Source: Streptomyces sp. HmicA12
Lineage (GTDB): Bacteria; Actinomycetota; Actinomycetes; Streptomycetales; Streptomycetaceae
Length of the DNA: 64,000 bases
Assembly: GCF_000373565.1 (NCBI RefSeq)
Contig: NZ_KB891813.1
Location: forward strand, 79,275-143,274
Direction: 5' to 3'
In this document: piece by piece, positions 49,651 through 58,134 of the stretch
How positions within the stretch are numbered: the stretch's first letter is position 1
Layout: the number at the start of each line of letters is the position of its first letter
Position numbers and translations under genes: made by a program
The notes under the pieces: model-generated
Told to the model about the DNA's origin: nothing
Database searches by the model: none
The model's input: the letters and a program-made list of their open reading frames with translations, nothing else

Positions 49651-51390
49651 GTGTGTGACCTGCACGACCAGCACGAGCACACCTCGGCGCTGATGGCGTC
49701 GGGACCGCAGCTCAGCAGACGCCGCATCATGCAGCTGCTGGGCGCGGCCGGTGTGACCGCCGCCGTGACGACCGCGGAGGCCGACCCGGCGATGGCCGCG
49801 GCGGACGATGCCGCCGACGCGACGGACGCCGCATACAAAGCGCCCGAGGGCCTCGCGGAGGACAGCCCCGCCAAGGCCTCCGCCCTCGCCTGGATCAAGG
49901 GCAACACCTCCCGGATCACCGGCCTGAACGCCGAGATCTGGGAGAACGCCGAGCTGTCCCTGCGCGAGTGGAACTCCTCCATGGCCGAGGCCGACTTCCT
50001 CGAACAGGCCGGATTCAAGGTCAAGTTCGGCACCGCCGGCTTCCCGACCGCCTTCACCGCGACCTTCTCGTACGGCAGTGGCGGCCCGGTCCTCGGCTTC
50101 AGCGGCGAGTACGACGCGCTGCCCGGCCTCTCCCAGAACAAGGGCGTCGGTCACCACGATCCGCGCGAGTACGTCCACGACCCGTTCGCCCCGAGCTACG
50201 GCCCGGGCCACGGCTGCGGCCACAGCGCGCTCGGCACCGCCGCGGCGGCAGCGGCGGCCGCCGTCGCGCAGGCGGCCAAGAAGCACAAGCTGCCGGTCAC
50301 GGTGAAGTTCTTCGGCTCGACCGCCGAGGAGACGCTGATCGGCAAGACGTACGCGGTGAGCAAGGGCGTGTACGAGGGCCTCGACGCGTTCCTCGACTGG
50401 CACCCCTCCACGGCCAACGCCACCGGCTGGGGCACCACGACCGCCATGACCGCCGTGACCTTCACCTTCCTCGGTGTCGCGGGCCACGGCGGCACCCCGC
50501 TCGGCAACAAGTCTGCGCTCGACGCCGCCGTGATGATGGCGACGATGTCGGAGTTCCTGAGGGAGGAGAACCTCGCACCCTCCGGCCGCCTGCACTGGGT
50601 CATCAACAACGGCGGCGACATTCCGAACGTGACCCCCGAGATCGCGGAGATCTCGTACTACGTACGCGAAGGCAGCCCGGCCCGTGTGCAGGTCCTGCTC
50701 GACAAGGTCATCGCCGTCTCCGAGGCCGCCGCCAAGGCGTCCCAGACGAAGGTGCGGCACCGCGTCACCTCCGCCTGCTGGAACCAGCTGCCGTCCAAGT
50801 CCTTCGCGGAACTGCTGCACGAGAACATGCGGCAGATCGGCCCGCCCGACTTCCCGGACTCCGCCCACACGCTGGCGAAGGAGCTGCAGGAGTCCCTCGG
50901 GCTTCCCCAGAAGGGCATGCACGCCGAGATCGGCGAGCTGACCCCGCCCAACCCGGCCTTCCTGGGCGGCGGTTCGACCGATGTCGCCGACATCAGCTGG
51001 AACGTGCCGACCGTGTCGATGGGCGCGGCGCTCGCCCCGATCGGCACCAAGATGCACACCTGGTCCACCGCGTCCTGCGCGGCCGCGGCGCCGGGTCAGG
51101 CGGCGGTGGTGGCCGCGGCCAAGTATCTGGCGGCGACGGCGATGGACCTCGTCACCCAGCCCGCCCGGCTCAAGGCCCTCAAGGACGAGTTCGAGAAACG
51201 GACCAAGGACGTCGAGTGGAAGACGGCCCTGCCGGACGGCTATGAGCCGCCGATGTACGAGCCGCCGGCCTGGTTCCTGAAGAAGACCGGCCAGAAGTGG
51301 CCGCCGAACAACATCACCTGGCCGCCGCAGCGAGTCGTGTCGCAGGAGAAGTTCTCCTCGCTCGGCCCCGAACTGGCGCCCCAGACGTAA
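49651..51390 (+). CDS. M20-family amidohydrolase with a Tat-like leader
   Basis: A 579-residue metallo-amidohydrolase. Metal-site segments include LGFSGEYDALPG and GPGHGCGHSALGTAA, the M20D-type variant of the usual GHACGHD motif, and STAEETLIGK. The dimerisation lid carries VAGHGGTPLGN. Relatives include AbgB-like p-aminobenzoyl-glutamate hydrolases and aminoacylases. Near the front, QLSRRRIMQLLGAAGVTAAV with a hydrophobic stretch resembles a Tat export signal. GTG 49651 is chosen because GGAGG lies 5 bases upstream. It stands alone, convergent with the DrrB-like permease gene. Confidence 0.87.
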   Translation: MCDLHDQHEHTSALMASGPQLSRRRIMQLLGAAGVTAAVTTAEADPAMAAADDAADATDAAYKAPEGLAEDSPAKASALAWIKGNTSRITGLNAEIWENAELSLREWNSSMAEADFLEQAGFKVKFGTAGFPTAFTATFSYGSGGPVLGFSGEYDALPGLSQNKGVGHHDPREYVHDPFAPSYGPGHGCGHSALGTAAAAAAAAVAQAAKKHKLPVTVKFFGSTAEETLIGKTYAVSKGVYEGLDAFLDWHPSTANATGWGTTTAMTAVTFTFLGVAGHGGTPLGNKSALDAAVMMATMSEFLREENLAPSGRLHWVINNGGDIPNVTPEIAEISYYVREGSPARVQVLLDKVIAVSEAAAKASQTKVRHRVTSACWNQLPSKSFAELLHENMRQIGPPDFPDSAHTLAKELQESLGLPQKGMHAEIGELTPPNPAFLGGGSTDVADISWNVPTVSMGAALAPIGTKMHTWSTASCAAAAPGQAAVVAAAKYLAATAMDLVTQPARLKALKDEFEKRTKDVEWKTALPDGYEPPMYEPPAWFLKKTGQKWPPNNITWPPQRVVSQEKFSSLGPELAPQT

Positions 51391-51403
51391 CCGTTCGGGC
51401 CGC

Positions 51404-52189
51404 TCACCGTCCGCCGCGCGCGTACCGGCGGACGGCGAGCGGTACGCACAGCGCGAGCAGCACCGCGCACCAGGCCAGCGAACCGGCCACCGGGTGCGTC
51501 ACCGGCCAGGCGGCGCCGTGCGGCACCGGGGCGTTGCCGAACAGATCGCGGGTGGCCGTGGCCACGGCGCTGATCGGGTTCCACTCGGCGAGGGTGCGCA
51601 CCCAGCCCGGCATCCCGTCGGTCGGGATGTACGCGTTCGAGAGCAGCGGCAGCATGAACGTGGCGCTCCCCAACTGACCCGCCGCCTCCTCGCTCCGGGA
51701 GGCGAGCCCGAGCAGGATCCCCACCCACGTCGTCGCGAACCGCAGCAGGAGCAGCAGCCCGAAAGCGGCGAGCGCGCCACCGGGCCCGCCCTCGATCCGC
51801 CAGCCCATCGCGAGCCCCACGAGCACCAGGGGGACCAGCCCGACGGCCGTCGTCACCAGATCCGCGACCGCCTGCCCGAGCGGCACGGCCGCCCGGCTCA
51901 TCGGCATCGTGCGGAAGCGGTCCATCACGCCGCGGTGCGAGTCCTGCGCGGCGGTGAACATCCCGGTCATGATGCCGTTGGCCGCCGTCGCCACCAGCAT
52001 GCCCGGCACCAGGAAGGCCCGGTAGTCGGCGCCCGGCATGGCGAGCGCGCTGCCGAAGACGTAGCCGAAGAACAGCAGGAACACGATCGGCATCGTCTGC
52101 GTCATGATCAGGATCGCCGGGGCGTTCCGGGCGCGCGTGAGATGGCGGCCGAGCATGGCCGTGCCGTCGTACAGGATCGCGGAACTCAT
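51404..52189 (-). CDS. ABC-2 exporter permease, DrrB-like
   Basis: A 261-residue ABC-2 permease with six hydrophobic segments. The FLVPGMLVATAANGIMTGMF and GVMDRFRTMPMSRAAVPLGQAVADL segments are the DrrB/daunorubicin-resistance pattern. It forms the membrane part of a drug or lipid exporter with the ATPase whose gene overlaps its start by ATGA. The substrate is unknown. Confidence 0.92.
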   Translation of the reverse strand: MSSAILYDGTAMLGRHLTRARNAPAILIMTQTMPIVFLLFFGYVFGSALAMPGADYRAFLVPGMLVATAANGIMTGMFTAAQDSHRGVMDRFRTMPMSRAAVPLGQAVADLVTTAVGLVPLVLVGLAMGWRIEGGPGGALAAFGLLLLLRFATTWVGILLGLASRSEEAAGQLGSATFMLPLLSNAYIPTDGMPGWVRTLAEWNPISAVATATRDLFGNAPVPHGAAWPVTHPVAGSLAWCAVLLALCVPLAVRRYARGGR

Positions 52190-53160
52190 GCGGCGACTCC
52201 TTCGGCCGTCGTGTCACGGGTGGCGGTGAGGCGCAGGAACACCTCGTCGAGCGTGGGCGGGCGCAGCGTCGCGTCCATCAACGGCACCCCGGCGGCGTCG
52301 AGTTCGCGCACGACGCGGGGCAGGGTCACGGCAGGGTCGAGGACGACGGCGCCCGCGGTCCGCCGCTCGCGGTCCAGCACGGGCCGCGCGCCGGTCAGTT
52401 GATCGAGGACGACGGCAGCGGCGTGCAGCGCCCGCTCGCCCGCGTCGTCCGGGACGACCACCTCCGCGTAGTGACCGATCTGCGCCTTCAGCTCGGCAGG
52501 CGTGCCGTGGTGCGCCGCGCGTCCCTCGTCGATGAGCACGATGTCGTCGGCCAGCTGGTCGGCCTCCTCCAGGTACTGCGTGGTCAGCAGTACCGTCGTG
52601 CCCGCGCCGGCCAGCTCGCGGACCGCGTCCCAGATCTCGTTCCTGCTGTGCGGGTCGAGGCCGGTCGTCGGCTCGTCCAGGAAGAGCACGGCGGGCCGGG
52701 TGAGCAGGCTCGCCGCCAGGTCGAGACGGCGGTGCATCCCGCCCGAGTAGGTGCGCGCGGGCCGCTCGGCGGCGTCGGCCAGGTCGAACCGCTCGATCAG
52801 CTCGTCGGCGTGCGCGCGGGGCGCGCGCAGCAGCCGCGCGAACAGGCGCAGGTTCTCGCGGCCGGTGAGGTCGCCGTCGACGGACGCGTACTGCCCCGTG
52901 ACGCCGATCCGGCGGCGGACCGCGTGCGCCTCCGTGGCGATGTCGTGGCCCGCGACACGCGCGGTGCCGGCGTCCGGCCGCAGCAGCGTCGTCAACAGGC
53001 GTACGGCGGTCGTCTTGCCCGCCCCGTTCGGCCCGAGCAGACCGCAGACCGTTCCCTCACGCACGGCGAGATCCAGGCCCCGCACGGCGTGCACGGCTTT
53101 GTCCCCCGAGCCGAAGCGCTTCTCCAGACCTTCACTAAGTACAGCGTACGTAGAAGTCAT
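52186..53160 (-). CDS. ABC exporter ATPase, DrrA-like
   Basis: A 324-residue ATPase with Walker A LLGPNGAGKTTAVRLL, signature YSGGMHRRLDLAASLL, Walker B AVLFLDEPTTGLDP and the DrrA-type C-terminal extension (GEVFLRLTATRDT end). Partner of the overlapping permease. ATG 53160 (MTSTYAVL) lies 7 bases from a -10-like TACGGT, so the mRNA may be leaderless. The shared upstream gap with a TetR gene holds a perfect palindrome, so this exporter is very likely repressed by that TetR and induced by its substrate. Confidence 0.93.
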   Translation of the reverse strand: MTSTYAVLSEGLEKRFGSGDKAVHAVRGLDLAVREGTVCGLLGPNGAGKTTAVRLLTTLLRPDAGTARVAGHDIATEAHAVRRRIGVTGQYASVDGDLTGRENLRLFARLLRAPRAHADELIERFDLADAAERPARTYSGGMHRRLDLAASLLTRPAVLFLDEPTTGLDPHSRNEIWDAVRELAGAGTTVLLTTQYLEEADQLADDIVLIDEGRAAHHGTPAELKAQIGHYAEVVVPDDAGERALHAAAVVLDQLTGARPVLDRERRTAGAVVLDPAVTLPRVVRELDAAGVPLMDATLRPPTLDEVFLRLTATRDTTAEGVAA

Positions 53161-53166
53161 GGCCCC

Positions 53167-53203
53167 ACCGTACCGCACTACGTACGCCGTACGTAACTAC
53201 GAT
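53167..53203. promoter_or_regulatory. TetR operator in a divergent promoter region
   Basis: TACGTACGCCGTACGTA (53179-53195) is a palindrome with perfect 8-base arms. To the left, ACCGTA (53167-53172) is a minus-strand -10 box for the ATPase gene. To the right, TACGAT (53198-53203) is a plus-strand -10 box for tetR. A TetR dimer on the palindrome would block both. A partial copy (TACAGCGTACGTA) lies in the first codons of the ATPase gene. Confidence 0.75.
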
Positions 53204-53223
53204 GGTTCGCGAGGTGATGATCA

Positions 53224-53943
53224 ATGGCGGGCCGAGCGGCCGTACCCGAAGTGATCTGGGCGCGCCCCGAGCGCACCGGACGTGGCCCACGGCCCGCGCA
53301 CAGCCGCGCCGACGTCGCGGCGGCCGCCGTGCGCGTCGCCGACGCGGAGGGCGTCGACGCGGTCTCCATGCGCCGGATCGCCGGTGAACTCGGCCTGGGC
53401 ACGATGTCGCTGTACAACTACGTCCCGCGCAAGGAGGACCTGTACGAGCTGATGGTCGACGCCGTCAGCGCGGAGTACGAGTACGCCGAGCCGAGCGGCG
53501 ACTGGCGCACCGACGTCCTCGGGCTCGCCCGGCAGGCGCGGGCGCTGATGCACCGGCACCCCTGGATGCCGCGGCTCATGTCACCGGTGTACGGGTTCAG
53601 CCCCAACGCGCTGCGGTACCTGGAGTACTGCCTGTCCTGCCTGGATCCGCTGGATCTTCCGTACGGCACGAAGATGGAGCTCATCGCCTCCGTGACGAGC
53701 GTGGTGACGACGTACGTCGCCAACGAGATCGCCACCGCCGAGCGGACCCGGTCCCTGCCGTGGAGCGAGGAGCAGGAGCAGGCGGTGCGGATCGCCTATC
53801 TCGGCGGGCAGGTGGCGTCGGGGCGCTATCCCCGGCTGGCCGCGGCGTTCGCCGAGGACGCGGGTCCCATCGACCTGGAGGCTGTGTTCGAGCGGGCGCT
53901 GCGTCGGACTCTGGAGGGGTTCGCGGCTCCGTCGGCCCCGTGA
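53224..53943 (+). CDS. TetR-family repressor of the DrrAB-type exporter
   Basis: A 239-residue TetR regulator. The helix-turn-helix is SMRRIAGELGLGTMSLYNYVPRKEDLYELMVDAV, and the C-terminal domain is of the TetR_C_1 (TetR/Tet-like) class with RHPWMPRLMSPVYGFSPNALRYLEYCL. An N-terminal extension precedes the DNA-binding domain. GAGGTGATC precedes the ATG. The divergent position and palindrome point to local control of the exporter and of itself. The stop is followed by an 8-base tandem repeat. Confidence 0.92.
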   Translation: MAGRAAVPEVIWARPERTGRGPRPAHSRADVAAAAVRVADAEGVDAVSMRRIAGELGLGTMSLYNYVPRKEDLYELMVDAVSAEYEYAEPSGDWRTDVLGLARQARALMHRHPWMPRLMSPVYGFSPNALRYLEYCLSCLDPLDLPYGTKMELIASVTSVVTTYVANEIATAERTRSLPWSEEQEQAVRIAYLGGQVASGRYPRLAAAFAEDAGPIDLEAVFERALRRTLEGFAAPSAP

Positions 53944-53969
53944 CGCCGTGACGCCGTGACGCCGTGACG
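53941..53969 (+). repeat. 8-base tandem repeat of stop codons at the tetR end
   Basis: TGACGCCG occurs three times with a partial fourth, beginning with the tetR stop codon itself. TGA recurs at 53941, 53949, 53957 and 53965, which covers all three frames. Confidence 0.88.
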
Positions 53970-53970
53970 T

Positions 53971-55185
53971 CTACAGGATGGCGAACTGGCCGCCCGGGCC
54001 CTCTTCCTGATGGTCCAGGACCGAGGCCGGGCGGCGGGAGCCGTCGGGGACGGGGAGGACGCGGGCCCGGGTCAGCTCGGCCGAGGTGATGCGGTCGCCG
54101 ATGTCTGCCGCCAACGCGTCGAGCGGCGGCCGGAGTTCGGCCAGCAGGGCGAGCACCGCGACCAGCTCCAGGAGTTCGGACGTCCAGGGCTGGGGCCAGG
54201 ACGCCGGGCCCACCGCCGCCAGCGTGCCCGGCTCCGCCCGGGCCGCCCGGCGCGCGAACCACTGCTCCAGGACACGGACCCCGCCGACGTGGAAGTCCCA
54301 GGCCGCCGCCGGGACGGGGGAGATGCGCCCGTCACCGACGAGGAGGGCCTCCTCCTCGCGGTCGTAGAGAAGTTCGACGGGGCGGGCGGGGAGCGGCGCG
54401 CGGACGTAGGGGCGGCGCCCGCCGGGGAGTTTGGGGCGTTCGGTGCCGGCGCCGCGGCGCTCCAACCACAGGACGCGGCGGCCGAGTTCCACCCCGCGCA
54501 GCCACACGTCCGGGTCCTCGGGCAGCGGCACCCGGCAGTCCTTCCTGGTGCCGCGTCCCGCCGCGGCGAGGATCCAGGCGAACAGGTCGGTGGCCGTGAC
54601 CTCGTGGTCGTACGTGCCCGAGAGGTGCTGGAGCAGTCCCGGGGCGATGTTCGGCTCGGTGCCGCCGGGGCGGCGGAAGAGCGGGCGGATGCGGCCGGGG
54701 CGGCCGGCGGGGGAGCGGCCCTCGGGCAGCACGGCGGACGCGAGCACGACGGGTCCGCCGGCGTCGGGCACGTACCCCTGCTCGACGAGGTACAGCTGGT
54801 GCTCGTCCGCGACCCGCCACAGCTCGGGCCGGGCCGCGTCGATCAACCGCTGGTCGGGGATGAGCCACTGCTCGTCGAACGGCCCGTGCAGGATGCGGAC
54901 CGGCTCGGGGCACGGGCCCTTCGCGTCGGCGAGCGGCCCGGTTCCCGTGCGCTGACCGGGGAGTTGGGCCGCGGCCGTGTGCAGCGTGCGGCCGCGGGAG
55001 GGTTCGAGCAGCGCCTCGCGCTCCGCCGTGTCACCGCGGACGAAGGTGTCCCAACGGGCCTTCAGGGACGCGGCGTCCGGCGCGACGGGCCAGCCGCGGC
55101 CCAGGCGCAGGGGCGCCACGGACCACGGCATGAGGTCCGAGAGCTCGGGTGCGTCGATGAGCCGGTCGTTCGTCACGCCCGGCAT
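53971..55185 (-). CDS. Orphan Type ISP restriction-modification C-terminal (specificity-like) protein
   Basis: A 404-residue protein whose last two thirds match the C-terminal target-recognition domain of Type ISP (LlaBIII/LlaGI-like) restriction-modification enzymes. Segments include FDEQWLIPDQRLIDAARPELW, the HEVTATDLFAWILA region, and the closing GDGRISPVPAAAWDFHVGGVRVLEQWFARR, which I recall from that family. The nuclease, helicase and methyltransferase domains of a full ISP enzyme (about 1500 residues) are missing, and no neighbour supplies them. It may be a relic or a repurposed DNA-binding protein. GC content and third-position bias look like those of its neighbours, so no recent transfer is evident. 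Confidence 0.72.
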   Translation of the reverse strand: MPGVTNDRLIDAPELSDLMPWSVAPLRLGRGWPVAPDAASLKARWDTFVRGDTAEREALLEPSRGRTLHTAAAQLPGQRTGTGPLADAKGPCPEPVRILHGPFDEQWLIPDQRLIDAARPELWRVADEHQLYLVEQGYVPDAGGPVVLASAVLPEGRSPAGRPGRIRPLFRRPGGTEPNIAPGLLQHLSGTYDHEVTATDLFAWILAAAGRGTRKDCRVPLPEDPDVWLRGVELGRRVLWLERRGAGTERPKLPGGRRPYVRAPLPARPVELLYDREEEALLVGDGRISPVPAAAWDFHVGGVRVLEQWFARRAARAEPGTLAAVGPASWPQPWTSELLELVAVLALLAELRPPLDALAADIGDRITSAELTRARVLPVPDGSRRPASVLDHQEEGPGGQFAIL

Positions 55186-55210
55186 GGTACGTCCCCGGCG
55201 GAACCGGAGG

Positions 55211-55996
55211 TCAGTCCGCGTCCAGCGTCACCGAGAACGAGAAGCGGTCCCCGCGGTAGTGGATCACCGCCACGTCCAGGACCCGGCCCGCCTCGTCGTA
55301 CGTGATGCCGGTGTAGTGCAGGATCGGGCTGAGCAGCGGCACCTGGAGCAGCCGCGCCGTCTCCGGGTCCGCGAGGCGCGCCTCCACCGAGTCCGTGACC
55401 CGGGTGATGCGCACGCCGACCACGTCCCGCAGCACCTTCGTCATCGGCCAGCGCTCCAGATCCGCGACGTCGACCCGCTCGCCGAGTTCGGGGCGGATGT
55501 AGTTGCGGGCGTGGTTCGTCGGCTCGCCGGTCTTCTCGTCGCTGCGCAGCCGGTGGTACGTCGCGACGCGGTCCGTCCCCGGGAAGTAGTCGGCCAGGGC
55601 GCCGGGGACCGGCTCGGTGCCGTGGTCGAGCAGCTCGGCCGTCATGCCGGACTGCTGCGCCACGATGGCGTCCACGGAGCCCAGGAGCCGGACGGGGGTG
55701 CCGCGTTGCGCCGCCGGTTCGATGAAGGTGCCGCGGCGCCGGTGCCGGGTGATGAGCCCCTCGTCCTCCAGCTCCTTCAGTGCCTGCCGCATCGTGAGCA
55801 CCGAGACTCCGTAGTGGGCCGCGAGTTGCTCCTCGGTGGGCAGGCGCAAGGGGTCCTGCGGGGATCGGCCGAGTATGGAGGCGCGCAGGGACTGCGACAC
55901 CTGATACCAGAGCGGCAATTTGCGGTTCAGGACGATCGAGTCCGGGGCGAATGACGTCACGGGGTTATCCGTATCGGTCGCGGGCGTGATGTGCAA
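55211..55996 (-). CDS. GntR-family regulator, HutC subfamily
   Basis: A 261-residue regulator. The winged helix is PLWYQVSQSLRASILG through LPTEEQLAAHYGVSVLTMRQALKELEDEGLITRHRRRGTFI. The UTRA ligand domain follows, with LAdyFPGTDRVATYHRLRSDE and the DSVEARLADPETARLLQVP segment. HutC regulators sense small metabolites such as urocanate or sugar phosphates. It is next to, and on the same strand as, hmgA, so tyrosine/phenylalanine breakdown is a possible target; this is inference. The start is uncertain: TTG 55996 or GTG 55960, neither with a clear ribosome site. Confidence 0.87.
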   Translation of the reverse strand: MHITPATDTDNPVTSFAPDSIVLNRKLPLWYQVSQSLRASILGRSPQDPLRLPTEEQLAAHYGVSVLTMRQALKELEDEGLITRHRRRGTFIEPAAQRGTPVRLLGSVDAIVAQQSGMTAELLDHGTEPVPGALADYFPGTDRVATYHRLRSDEKTGEPTNHARNYIRPELGERVDVADLERWPMTKVLRDVVGVRITRVTDSVEARLADPETARLLQVPLLSPILHYTGITYDEAGRVLDVAVIHYRGDRFSFSVTLDAD

Positions 55997-56047
55997 TGTG
56001 GCCTGGGCGGATGTGTTTGCTTCTCGTCCGCGGGCCGGTGGGGCTTC

Positions 56048-56104
56048 TCGCGCGGTTCCCCGCGCCCCTGAGGCATGCGCTGCGCGCAGCTTCCCCCACC
56101 GGCC
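56048..56104 (+). repeat. Variant copy of the dispersed palindromic element
   Basis: CGCGCGGTTCCCCGCGCCCC is followed by TGAGGCATGCGCTGCGCGCA, a module that recurs in reverse near 61.65 kb. It lies between hmgA and the GntR gene and may end the hmgA transcript. Confidence 0.75.
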
Positions 56105-56123
56105 CGCAGCCGAACACAGGCGG

Positions 56124-57437
56124 CTACACCCTGAAGTGCCGCTCCAGACCGCGCCACACGTCGTCGTAGCCCTGCTGCAGATGACCGGCGGACGCGGCCT
56201 GCTCCGTCGCCACCACCGGCCACCGCGTCTCGAACATGAACGCCAGCCCGTCGTCCACCTTCTGCGGCTTCAGCTCGGCCGCGCTCGCCCTGTCGAAGGT
56301 CTCCCGGTCGGGACCGTGGGCCGACATCATGTTGTGCAGCGACCCACCGCCCGGCAGGAAGCCGGAGGCCTTCGCGTCGTACGCGCCCTCGATCAGGCCC
56401 ATGTACTCGCTCATCACGTTCCGGTGGAAGTACGGCGGACGGAAGGTGTCCTCGCCCACCAGCCAGCGCGGCGCGAACACCACGAAGTCGACGCCGGCCA
56501 GGCCCGGGGTGTCCGAGGGGGACGTCAGGACCGTGAAGATCGACGGGTCCGGGTGGTCGTACGAGATCGTGCCGATGACGTTGAAGAGGCGCAGGTCGTA
56601 CGCGTACGGGACGTGGTTGCCGTGCCAGGCGACGACGTCCAGCGGCGAGTGGTCGTAGAGCGCCGTCCAGAGGTTGCTGCAGAACTTGTTGACGACCTGC
56701 ACCGGGCGCTCGTCGTCCTCGTAGGCGGCGACGGGGGCCCTGAAGTCCCGCGCGTTCGCGAGTCCATTGGCCCCGATCGGGCCGAGGTCGGGGAGCTGGA
56801 ACGGCGCGCCGTAGTTCTCGCAGACGTACCCGCGGGCGCTCTCGTCGAGCAGCTCCACGCGGAAGCGGACGCCCCGCGGGATCAGCGCGACCTCGCCGGG
56901 GCCGACGGCCAGGAGTCCGAACTCGGTGCGCAGCAGCAGGCCGCCGCGCTCCGGGACGATGAGGAGTTCGCCGTCCGCGTCGCTGAACACCCGGTCCGTC
57001 ATGGAGGAGTTGGCGTGGTACAGGTGCACGGCCATGCCGGAGCGCTGCGTCACGTCCCCGTTGCCGCCCAGCGTCCACAGGCCCGCCAGCCAGTCCGTGC
57101 CGGGGGCCGGGTCGGGCAGCGGGTTCCAGCGGCGGCGGTTGGGGTCGGGGACGGTCTCGGTGAAGGGGGCGGTGCGGATCGCGCCGTTGTCCGTACGCGT
57201 GAACTCGGGGTGCGCGGCCGACGGGCGGATCCGGTACAGCCACGAGCGGCGGTTGTGCGCGCGGGGCTCGGTGAACGCGGTGCCGCTGAGCTGCTCCGCG
57301 TACAGGCCGAGCGGGGCGCGCTGCGGTGTGTTGCGTCCGTGGGGCAGGGCGCCCGGCACCGCCTCCGAGCTGTGTTCGTTCCCGAAACCGCAGAGATGGG
57401 CCAGTCCCTCGGCCGTCTTGCGTGCGTCCCCGCTCAT
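56124..57437 (-). CDS. hmgA: Homogentisate 1,2-dioxygenase
   Basis: A 437-residue non-heme iron dioxygenase that opens the ring of homogentisate to maleylacetoacetate in tyrosine and phenylalanine catabolism. The N-terminal LCGFGNEHSSEAVPGALPHGRNTPQ and the C-terminal PPYFHRNVMSEYMGLIEGAYDAK with SLHNMMSAHGPD hold the iron ligands (two histidines and a glutamate). The length is standard for the family. ATG 57437 sits 5 bases from GAGGGAG; the adjacent ATG 57440 is less well spaced. No other pathway gene is beside it, as in other streptomycetes that I recall. Confidence 0.95.
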   Translation of the reverse strand: MSGDARKTAEGLAHLCGFGNEHSSEAVPGALPHGRNTPQRAPLGLYAEQLSGTAFTEPRAHNRRSWLYRIRPSAAHPEFTRTDNGAIRTAPFTETVPDPNRRRWNPLPDPAPGTDWLAGLWTLGGNGDVTQRSGMAVHLYHANSSMTDRVFSDADGELLIVPERGGLLLRTEFGLLAVGPGEVALIPRGVRFRVELLDESARGYVCENYGAPFQLPDLGPIGANGLANARDFRAPVAAYEDDERPVQVVNKFCSNLWTALYDHSPLDVVAWHGNHVPYAYDLRLFNVIGTISYDHPDPSIFTVLTSPSDTPGLAGVDFVVFAPRWLVGEDTFRPPYFHRNVMSEYMGLIEGAYDAKASGFLPGGGSLHNMMSAHGPDRETFDRASAAELKPQKVDDGLAFMFETRWPVVATEQAASAGHLQQGYDDVWRGLERHFRV

Positions 57438-57455
57438 CATCGCTCCCTCGTCAAT

Positions 57456-57498
57456 GATTCCTATGCTCAACCGTAGGATTCGAGGTCGGCCCGCGCAA
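57456..57498 (-). promoter_or_regulatory. Candidate hmgA promoter with an inverted repeat
   Basis: On the minus strand TTGCGC (57498-57493), a 17-base spacer and TACGGT (57475-57470) resemble a housekeeping promoter. A TCCTA/TAGGA inverted repeat with adjoining half-matches spans about 57456-57481, over the -10 box and expected start point, and could be an operator for hmgA control. Confidence 0.45.
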
Positions 57499-57587
57499 GA
57501 CGTTCTTCGGCCGCACTTGATCTCCGCCCCAGGTATTCCTCCCCCAGAGGGATCCGTGAACGTGAACGTTCCTCTACTGTCCCGACC

Positions 57588-58100
57588 ATGCCCTGGACGT
57601 CATCGGCCCGTAACCTCGCCGCCACCCTTCTCGCGTGCGCCCTGCTGACGGGCCTCGCCGGGTGCGGTGACGACGACGGGGGCCCGCGTCAGGTCGGCAA
57701 GGTGCTCGAAACGAGCGACGGCGAGGGCCGCCACTACCGCCAGATCCCCGCCGAGGACGCCCCCGAGGTCGGACTGACCGTGCAGCCGGACCCGGGGCCC
57801 GAGGGCGGCTGGGACATCCGGGTCCGGGTGGAGCACTTCCGGTTCAGCCCCGAGGGCACCCCGGTCCGCGCCGTGCACGGCCGCGGCTACGTGCGGCTCT
57901 ACCTGGACGGGAAGCGCCTGGCCCGGCTGCACGTCGTCGACTACCGGCTGTCCGGCGCCCGCGTCAGCCGCGGCACCCACAAGGTCACCGCCCGGCTCTA
58001 CGCCGACGACCACACGGTCTGGGCCGTCGAGGGCGAACCGGTCGAGGCCACCGCCGACCTCACCGCGTCCGGGGCCGACACGGCGACGCCGTCCCCCTGA
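57588..58100 (+). CDS. Putative lipoprotein
   Basis: A 170-residue exported lipoprotein. The signal peptide ends in the lipobox LAGC, with the lipid-modified Cys near residue 26, followed by GDDDGG. The mature domain is beta-rich (VRVEHFRFSPEGTP, GRGYVRLYLDGKRLARL, HKVTARLYADDHTVWAVEG). This pattern resembles small actinobacterial proteins that bind or present copper or other ligands, but I do not assign a family. It is followed 34 bases later by a TetR gene, possibly as a two-gene unit. Confidence 0.82.
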   Translation: MPWTSSARNLAATLLACALLTGLAGCGDDDGGPRQVGKVLETSDGEGRHYRQIPAEDAPEVGLTVQPDPGPEGGWDIRVRVEHFRFSPEGTPVRAVHGRGYVRLYLDGKRLARLHVVDYRLSGARVSRGTHKVTARLYADDHTVWAVEGEPVEATADLTASGADTATPSP

Positions 58101-58134
58101 CGGGCCCCCGCGCATCCGCCGTAGGGTGACCGGC

